A stretch of 64,000 bases of DNA. Source: Massilia phosphatilytica (lineage in GTDB: Bacteria; Pseudomonadota; Gammaproteobacteria; Burkholderiales; Burkholderiaceae_D). Both the position numbers and the translations under genes were made by a program. The notes below the pieces were generated by a model. The model had not been told where the DNA came from. It searched no databases and saw only the letters and a list, made by a program, of their open reading frames with translations. How positions within the stretch are numbered: the stretch's first letter is position 1; each line of letters opens with the position of its first letter. Positions 59,378 through 64,000 of this stretch are shown here, piece by piece. The DNA lies in the NCBI RefSeq assembly GCF_002968015.1, contig NZ_PUIP01000019.1, forward strand, positions 62,001 through 126,000. The letters run 5' to 3'.

Positions 59378-59395
59378 ATATGTGCGTACACACAC
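59378..59395 (+). promoter_or_regulatory. second MarR-type operator, ahead of the SDR gene
   Basis: ATATGTGCGTACACACAC matches the site at 58907-58924 at 16 of 18 positions. It lies 13 bases before the SDR ATG. Just upstream is a perfect palindrome GCAAAAAATTTTTGC (59359-59373), which includes the end of the MarR gene and may be a weak terminator or spacer. Confidence 0.75.
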
Positions 59396-59408
59396 TAAGG
59401 AGAAGAAC

Positions 59409-60218
59409 ATGAGCAACGCAAAACTCGGCACCGCAGTCGTCACTGGCGCATCCACCGGCATCGGTGCCATCTATGCGGACCGCCTGGCCCGCCGCGGCTA
59501 CGACCTGGTCCTCGTCGCCCGCAATGGCGAACGTTTGACAACCCAGGCCGACCGGCTGGCGACGGCCTATGGCCGCACGGTCCGGACGATCGCCGCCGAC
59601 CTGACCCGCGACGCCGACCTGCGCCGCGTGGAAGCGCTGCTGCGCAGCGACGACACCATTACGCTACTCGTGAATAACGCCGGCGTGGGCGGCACCGGTC
59701 CGCTGCTCGGCTCCGACGTCGACAAGATGCAGGACATGATCGCGCTGAACGTGACCGCGCTGACGCGTTTGACGTATGCCGCCGCGCCGGGCTTCGTGGC
59801 ACGCGGGCAGGGCGCCTTCATCAACATCGCCTCCATCGTCGCCATCGCACCGGAAGTGCTGAACGGCGTCTACGGCGGCAGCAAGGCTTATGTGCTGGCG
59901 TTCAGCCAGTCGCTGCAGCATGAACTGGCCGACAAGGGCGTGCGTGTGCAGGTGGTGCTGCCGGGCGCCACGGCGACGGACTTCTGGCAGATCGCCGGCA
60001 CGCCGGTCGAGCACCTGCCCAGCGAGATCGTGATGCGCGCCGAGGATCTCGTCGATGCCGCGCTGGCCGGCTACGACCAGGGAGAGTTTGCGACGATCCC
60101 GGCGCTGGAAGACGGTGCCAAGTGGGATGCGTACGAGACCGCACGCCGCGCGATGCATCCGGAACTGTCGCGCACGAAGCCCGCGAGCCGCTACGCCGTC
60201 GCGGCCCTCGCCGCGTGA
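59409..60218 (+). CDS. short-chain dehydrogenase/reductase (MarR target)
   Basis: This encodes 269 aa. TAVVTGASTGIGAIYADRLARRGYDLVLVARN is the NAD(P) loop, with LLVNNAGVGGTGPL, the Ser in NIASIVAIAPE and the YGGSK active site (Tyr-x-x-x-Lys). The Asp/Arg pattern after the second strand (ARNGERL) favours NADPH. The AAGGAGAAGAAC site lies just before the ATG. It is likely repressed by the adjacent MarR, and its role in redox or detoxification is inferred from that. Confidence 0.9.
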   Translation: MSNAKLGTAVVTGASTGIGAIYADRLARRGYDLVLVARNGERLTTQADRLATAYGRTVRTIAADLTRDADLRRVEALLRSDDTITLLVNNAGVGGTGPLLGSDVDKMQDMIALNVTALTRLTYAAAPGFVARGQGAFINIASIVAIAPEVLNGVYGGSKAYVLAFSQSLQHELADKGVRVQVVLPGATATDFWQIAGTPVEHLPSEIVMRAEDLVDAALAGYDQGEFATIPALEDGAKWDAYETARRAMHPELSRTKPASRYAVAALAA

Positions 60219-60221
60219 ATC

Positions 60222-60300
60222 GTAGGGTGGGCGGCCCTCCGCCCACGCGGACGCCGGCGTGGCGCAAACGTCACGCGTGGGCACGGCGTGCCCGCCCTAC
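60222..60300. repeat. REP-like intergenic element with nested inverted repeats
   Basis: Outer arms GTAGGGTGGGC (60222-60232) and GCCCGCCCTAC (60290-60300) are near-complementary (one mismatch). Inner arms GCCCACGCG (60241-60249) and CGCGTGGGC (60274-60282) are perfect. It lies between converging genes, and the thioesterase stop codon (TAG) is inside the right arm. The GTAGGGTGGGC style recurs, from memory, across Oxalobacteraceae genomes. Confidence 0.65.
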
Positions 60301-60839
60301 CGAGCTTCAAAAACCAAACACGTCGTCGTCGCATGCGCATACAGCCGGCCCTGCGCATCGACGATCTTCCCTTCGGCCGTGGCCAGTTGGCGCCCGCAAT
60401 GGAGCACCGTGCCGATCGCGCGCAGTGGCCCGCCGTCGAGCCGCGCGCCGCGCACGAGGTTGACGCTCAGCTCCGCCGTCGTGTAGGCATAGCCCGGCTC
60501 CAGTGCCGTCTGCACGGCGCAGCCGACGGCCGAGTCGAGCAGGGTGGCGTACCAGCCGCCGTGCACGGTCCCCATCGGGTTCAGGTGTTTTGCCTGCGGC
60601 GTGCCCTGGAACGTGGCCCGGCCCTTCTCCACCTCGACGAGGAAGAAGTCGAGCGTCTCGGCAATGGGCGCGTACGGGAAGCGGCCGTCGAGCAGCGCTT
60701 CCATGATGGCGAGACCCGACATGCCCCGCGCTTCCTGCGCCGGCACGACGCCAGGACGGCCGCCACCCTGCTCGATGCGCGCGCGCACCGCGCGCAATTG
60801 TTGTTCCCATTGCTCTGCCACCGTCGGCTGCGTGTCCAT
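60297..60839 (-). CDS. PaaI-like hotdog-fold thioesterase
   Basis: This encodes 180 aa. The hotdog domain shows NPMGTVHGGWYATLLDSAVGCAV, the catalytic HGG region with an acidic residue on the helix, and ELSVNLVRGARLDGGPLRA. It would hydrolyse an acyl-CoA in the cytoplasm. Its last codons lie in the REP-like repeat. It is divergent from a MarR gene 131 bases away and, with the thiolase at 61533, is a probable target of that MarR. Confidence 0.88.
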   Translation of the reverse strand: MDTQPTVAEQWEQQLRAVRARIEQGGGRPGVVPAQEARGMSGLAIMEALLDGRFPYAPIAETLDFFLVEVEKGRATFQGTPQAKHLNPMGTVHGGWYATLLDSAVGCAVQTALEPGYAYTTAELSVNLVRGARLDGGPLRAIGTVLHCGRQLATAEGKIVDAQGRLYAHATTTCLVFEAR

Positions 60840-60862
60840 GCGATCTCCTGTCGTGTGATTGA

Positions 60863-60879
60863 GTGTATATGCAACTATC
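60863..60879. promoter_or_regulatory. GTGTATAT-type site between thioesterase and MarR
   Basis: GTGTATATGCAACTATC matches GTGTATATACTCCTATT (61471-61487) at 13 of 17 positions. This copy is 24 bases upstream of the thioesterase start and the other is ahead of the thiolase, bracketing the MarR gene. A shared operator is likely but not shown. Confidence 0.5.
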
Positions 60880-60970
60880 CGGTGCCGATTATGCACAGGT
60901 TCAGGCGGCCCCGGGGTTATACTCGCTAGAGGGCGGGCACTAACGCTGGCCCGGCAATGGAACACTGTAC

Positions 60971-61426
60971 ATGACATCGCACGCGCATCCGAACGACCCC
61001 CTGTGCAACTGCCTCGCCCTGCGCCAGGCGTCGCGTTACATCACCGGCGTGTACGACCAGGTGCTGAGCGAAGCCGGCCTGCGCGTCACGCAGTTCTCCA
61101 TCCTGTACAAGCTGCTGGGGCTCGGGCCGATGACGGTCAACCAGATGTCCGCCGAACTGGTCATGGACCGCACGACCCTCACCCGCAACCTCAAGCCGCT
61201 CGAGCGCGATGCGCTGGTCACGACCGGTCCCAGCGAGCACGATAAACGCGAGCGCGTGATCGTCCTCACGCCGGCCGGCAAGGCCAAGGTCAAAGCCGTG
61301 CTGCCGCTGTGGCGCCGCGCCCAGCAGACGTTCGAACAGAACTTCGGCAGCGAACGCGCGCTCGAACTGCGCATGCTGCTGCGCGCCGTCGTCGAGACGG
61401 GCATCCACGAACCCGAGCTCAAATAA
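60971..61426 (+). CDS. MarR-family transcriptional regulator
   Basis: This encodes 151 aa. The winged helix is FSILYKLLGLGPMTVNQMSAELVMDRTTLTRNLKPLERDALVTTGPSEHDKRERVIVLTPAG. Two cysteines early on (PLCNCLALRQASRY) match the C-N-C of the first MarR protein, so both may sense thiol oxidation. It diverges from the thioesterase and precedes the thiolase. Candidate sites for it lie at 60863-60879 and 61471-61487. Confidence 0.92.
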   Translation: MTSHAHPNDPLCNCLALRQASRYITGVYDQVLSEAGLRVTQFSILYKLLGLGPMTVNQMSAELVMDRTTLTRNLKPLERDALVTTGPSEHDKRERVIVLTPAGKAKVKAVLPLWRRAQQTFEQNFGSERALELRMLLRAVVETGIHEPELK

Positions 61427-61470
61427 TCCCGAGCGCCGGCAGGCCGCGTGTCATGCGCTTTTCAAAATAC

Positions 61471-61487
61471 GTGTATATACTCCTATT
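61471..61487. promoter_or_regulatory. GTGTATAT-type site ahead of the thiolase
   Basis: GTGTATATACTCCTATT lies 46 bases before the thiolase ATG, inside an AT-rich promoter zone. It includes the palindrome GTATATAC. See the matching site at 60863-60879. Confidence 0.5.
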
Positions 61488-61532
61488 GTGCGAATTTGCA
61501 TGATCCCGCCGTCCAACCCGAAAGGAGTCATC

Positions 61533-62717
61533 ATGTCTGCCCGCGACATCGTCCTGTGTGCCCCCGTCCGTACCGCCATCGGCGCGTTCAACGGTTCCCT
61601 GAAATCCATCCCCGCCGTCGAACTGGGCGCGGCCGCCGTGCGCGCCGCCGTCGAGCGTGCGGGCATCTCTTCGGACGCCATCGACGCCGTCCTGATGGGC
61701 AACGTGATCCAGGCGGGCAACCGCATGAATCCGGCGCGCCAGGCCGCGGTCCACGGCGGTATCCCCGTCAGCGTGCCCGCGATGACCCTGAACCGCGTGT
61801 GCGGCTCGGGCGCGCAGGCCATCGCGTCGGCCGCGCACGAGATCCTGGCTGGCGAATCGAACGTCGTGCTGGCCGGCGGCATGGAAAACATGGACCAGGC
61901 GCCGTACCTGATGCCGCAGGCCCGCTGGGGCGCGCGCATGGGCCACGCGCAGATTTACGACAGCCTGCTGCACGACGGCTTGAACGACGCCTTCTCCGCC
62001 CAGCACTCGGGGTGGCACACGGAAGACCTCGTGAAGGACGTGGACCTCACCCGCGCCGCGCAGGACCGCTGGGCCGAGCGCTCGCAGCGCCGTTTCTCGG
62101 AAGCCCAGGCGGCCGGCGCGTTCAAGGATGAAATCGTGGCGATCGAGATCGCGGGCAAGCGCGGCGTGCAGCTGTTCGACACGGATGAAGCGAACCGCCC
62201 CGACACGACGCTGGAAACGCTGGCGAAACTGAAGCCGGCATTCCGCCCGGACGGCACGATCACGGCCGGTAACGCGCCGGGCCTGAACAGCGGCGCGGCT
62301 GCCGTCATCGTCGCCGACCGCGCGACGGCCGAGCGCCTGGGCCTGCAACCGATCGCGCGCCTCGTCGCCTCAGGCGTGGCGGCCGTGGAGCCGGGCATGT
62401 TCGGCCTGGGTCCCGTGCCGGCCGTGCAGAAGGCCCTCGCGCGCGCCGGCTGGACCGTCGGCGACGTCGACCGCTACGAGATCAACGAGGCGTTCGCCGC
62501 CGTGCCGCTGGCGGTGGCGCGCAAGCTGTCGCTGGCGGAAGACGTCATCAATGTCGAAGGGGGCGCGGTGGCGCACGGGCACCCGATCGGCGCGACGGGC
62601 GCCGTGCTGACGGTGCGGCTGCTGCATGCGATGCGGCGCGGCCTCGCGCGGCGCGGCGTCGTCACCTTGTGCATCGGCGGCGGGCAGGGGATCGCGCTGG
62701 CGCTGGAGCAGCTGTGA
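61533..62717 (+). CDS. acetyl-CoA acyltransferase (thiolase)
   Basis: This encodes 394 aa. It has the acyl-binding cysteine in LNRVCGSGAQ (Cys90), the second active site EINEAFAAVP, the GGAVAHGHPIGATGA His (near residue 350), and the base cysteine in TLCIGGGQG (Cys380). It joins or splits acetyl-CoA units. AAAGGAG at 61521-61527 sets the start. Paired with a thioesterase and a MarR regulator, it probably serves aromatic or fatty-acyl breakdown; exact substrate unknown. It ends flush against the next gene's stop. Confidence 0.94.
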   Translation: MSARDIVLCAPVRTAIGAFNGSLKSIPAVELGAAAVRAAVERAGISSDAIDAVLMGNVIQAGNRMNPARQAAVHGGIPVSVPAMTLNRVCGSGAQAIASAAHEILAGESNVVLAGGMENMDQAPYLMPQARWGARMGHAQIYDSLLHDGLNDAFSAQHSGWHTEDLVKDVDLTRAAQDRWAERSQRRFSEAQAAGAFKDEIVAIEIAGKRGVQLFDTDEANRPDTTLETLAKLKPAFRPDGTITAGNAPGLNSGAAAVIVADRATAERLGLQPIARLVASGVAAVEPGMFGLGPVPAVQKALARAGWTVGDVDRYEINEAFAAVPLAVARKLSLAEDVINVEGGAVAHGHPIGATGAVLTVRLLHAMRRGLARRGVVTLCIGGGQGIALALEQL

Positions 62718-63617
62718 TCACGGGGCGACGAACGCGTTCATCCGTTCGACCAAAAACTCCCTGAGCACCCTGACGGCCGGCGACACTTGCCGCCGGTTCG
62801 CCAGCACCATGTACAGCGGCTGGTTGTTGCCCTCCCAGTCCGCGCACACGATGCGCAATGCACCGCTTGCGAGGTCGGCCTGCACGTCGATCCGCGAGCG
62901 GTAGCACAGCCCCAGGCCGTCCAGCGCCCAGCGCCGCACGATCTCGGAATCGTCGGCCACGCGGTCGCCGCGCACCGTCACCTCGATCTCGGCGCCGTCC
63001 TTGTAGAAGCGCCAGCGGTCGTTCACCGTCTCGTCCAGCATGAAGCACAGGCAGTTGTGTGCGGATAGATCGTGCGGCGACGCCGGCGCGCCGTGCCGCG
63101 CGAGATACGCCGGCGACGCGCACAGCACGCGGCGGTTCGTTTCCAGCAGCGGCAGCGCCACCATGCTGGACTCCCGCGGCTTGCCGAAGCGGAGCGCGAT
63201 GTCGACCGGTTCGCGATAAATGTCGGCCAGGCGGTCCGTCAGTTGCAGCCGCAGGCGCACGCCCGGGTGCCGTTCCTGGAACGCGTTCAGCCACGGCAGC
63301 ACGACGTGGCGGCCGAGGTCGGACGGCATCGAGATCTGCAAAGGCCCTTCGATGGTGTTTTCGCCCGCGCGCACTTCCGCCTCGGCGTCGCGCAGGCCGT
63401 CCAGCAGCGGGCGGCAGCGTGCCAGCAGGCGTTCGCCGGCCACCGTCAGGCGCATGCTGCGCGTCGTGCGCACGAACAGCGCCGTGCCGAGATCCGCCTC
63501 CAGCCGCTTCAGACTCGCGCTGGCGACAGCCGGAGAGACATCCAGCAGCCGCGCAGCCGCGGACAGGCCGCCTTGCTCGGCCGTGGTGACAAAGAGTTCG
63601 AGGTCGCGCAGGTTCAT
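62718..63617 (-). CDS. LysR-family transcriptional regulator
   Basis: This encodes 299 aa. The helix-turn-helix (NLRDLELFVTTAEQGGLSAAARLLDVSPAVASASLKRLEADLGTALF) and GPLQISMPSDLGRHVVLP domain are LysR-type. The stop (TGA read as TCA) adjoins the thiolase stop with no base between. It diverges from the partial alcohol dehydrogenase gene, its likely target, across an AT-rich 96-base spacer with an 8-bp dyad. Confidence 0.92.
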   Translation of the reverse strand: MNLRDLELFVTTAEQGGLSAAARLLDVSPAVASASLKRLEADLGTALFVRTTRSMRLTVAGERLLARCRPLLDGLRDAEAEVRAGENTIEGPLQISMPSDLGRHVVLPWLNAFQERHPGVRLRLQLTDRLADIYREPVDIALRFGKPRESSMVALPLLETNRRVLCASPAYLARHGAPASPHDLSAHNCLCFMLDETVNDRWRFYKDGAEIEVTVRGDRVADDSEIVRRWALDGLGLCYRSRIDVQADLASGALRIVCADWEGNNQPLYMVLANRRQVSPAVRVLREFLVERMNAFVAP

Positions 63618-63641
63618 TTTCAAACAAAAATTGAAATTGAT

Positions 63642-63667
63642 TTTTTGATTGCCCAGTTTATCAAAAA
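63642..63667. promoter_or_regulatory. dyad between LysR and alcohol dehydrogenase
   Basis: TTTTTGAT (63642-63649) and ATCAAAAA (63660-63667) are 8-bp perfect arms with a 10-base centre, in an AT-rich stretch. Placement between two divergent starts suits a LysR binding site. Confidence 0.55.
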
Positions 63668-63713
63668 GATCGACGCGGCCAGAATGGGACCTATCGATTA
63701 CCAGGGAGCCACC

Positions 63714-64000
63714 ATGAAAGCCATCGCCTACCAGACCAACCTGCCCATCGCCCACGCCGACGCCCTCGTCGACATCGCCCTGCCGGACCCGGTCGCGAGC
63801 GGCCACGACCTGCTCGTCGAGGTGCAGGCGGTGTCCGTGAACCCCGTCGACGTGAAGGTGCGCGCCGGCTCGGCACCGCCCGACGGCGAATGGAAGGTGC
63901 TGGGCTGGGATGCGGCCGGCATCGTGAAAGCCGTCGGGCCGGACGTGACCCTGTTCCGTCCGGGCGACCGCGTCTGGTACGCCGGCTCCATCGCCCGCGC
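63714..64000 (+). CDS. zinc-type/quinone oxidoreductase-like alcohol dehydrogenase, 3' end cut off
   Basis: The first 95 codons are seen, from MKAIAYQTNLPIAHADALVDIALPDP. AVSVNPVDVKVRAG and VLGWDAAGIVKAVGPDVTLFRPGDRVWYAG are the GroES-like substrate domain of medium-chain dehydrogenases (zinc-binding or quinone oxidoreductase type). The WDAAGIV form lacks the zinc Cys of classical alcohol dehydrogenases, leaning to the quinone reductase group. GGGAGCC precedes the ATG. The Rossmann domain lies past the window edge. Confidence 0.85.
   Translation, partial: MKAIAYQTNLPIAHADALVDIALPDPVASGHDLLVEVQAVSVNPVDVKVRAGSAPPDGEWKVLGWDAAGIVKAVGPDVTLFRPGDRVWYAGSIAR

Overview
The window is GC-rich, densely coded chromosomal DNA with the gene order and protein style of a betaproteobacterium. 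I read it as an Oxalobacteraceae member, probably Massilia or a close relative. That rests on recognition of gene families and synteny (ybeD-lipB-lipA; rsmI/lpoA-yraN-diaA-dolP; a liu leucine cluster; two large TonB-dependent receptors), not on a search. No insertion sequence, prophage, CRISPR array or rRNA was seen. One tRNA (Pro, TGG) is present. Genes are cut at both window ends, and no gap between genes exceeds 300 bases.

Layout. 1-9.5 kb: a partial SDR/DoxX-like gene, a small membrane protein, a GST, a TonB-dependent receptor, a DUF808 membrane protein, an orphan BrnA-like protein, an HU protein, a LysE exporter and a large FecR/DUF6600 secreted protein. 9.5-13.7 kb: ybeD-lipB-lipA (lipoate synthesis), then a SUV3-like helicase. 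13.7-19.8 kb: an envelope block (lipoprotein, TlpA-type redoxin, dolP-diaA-yraN-lpoA) diverging from rsmI, then a TonB-like protein and tRNA-Pro. 19.8-31.2 kb: a minus-strand block in which the biotin operon bioA-F-D-B sits inside the leucine/isovalerate degradation genes liuB-liuC ... liuD-ghrA-liuE. Methylcrotonyl-CoA carboxylase needs biotin, so cofactor supply and cofactor user are interleaved; liuA is absent. 31.2-33.9 kb: a lower-GC patch with two secreted proteins of unknown role, one an unusual rhodanese-Sel1 fusion started by TTG.

34-55 kb is the most striking part: about 20 kb of genes for breaking down, importing and recycling peptidoglycan. It holds dadA (D-Ala oxidation), a serine beta-lactamase-fold hydrolase, a tight apparent operon murQ-ampG-nagX-like-GHL10 hydrolase-BadF-type sugar kinase-amidase-LysR-vanX/ddpX, a lipoprotein, a PBP4-type DD-carboxypeptidase paired with a SpmA-SpmB fusion protein, an orphan peptide-binding protein, a TonB-dependent receptor and an exported LD-carboxypeptidase. 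Together they could take up wall fragments, strip sugars and D-amino acids, and feed MurNAc through MurNAc-6-P to GlcNAc-6-P. Cleavage of the remaining peptide and export roles are inferred.

55-64 kb is an accessory redox block: five transcription regulators (three LysR, two MarR) lie beside SnoaL-like, SDR, azoreductase, thioesterase, thiolase and alcohol-dehydrogenase genes. Clear dyads mark several control sites; the best is a pair of nearly identical 18-bp sites in front of a MarR gene and the SDR gene behind it.
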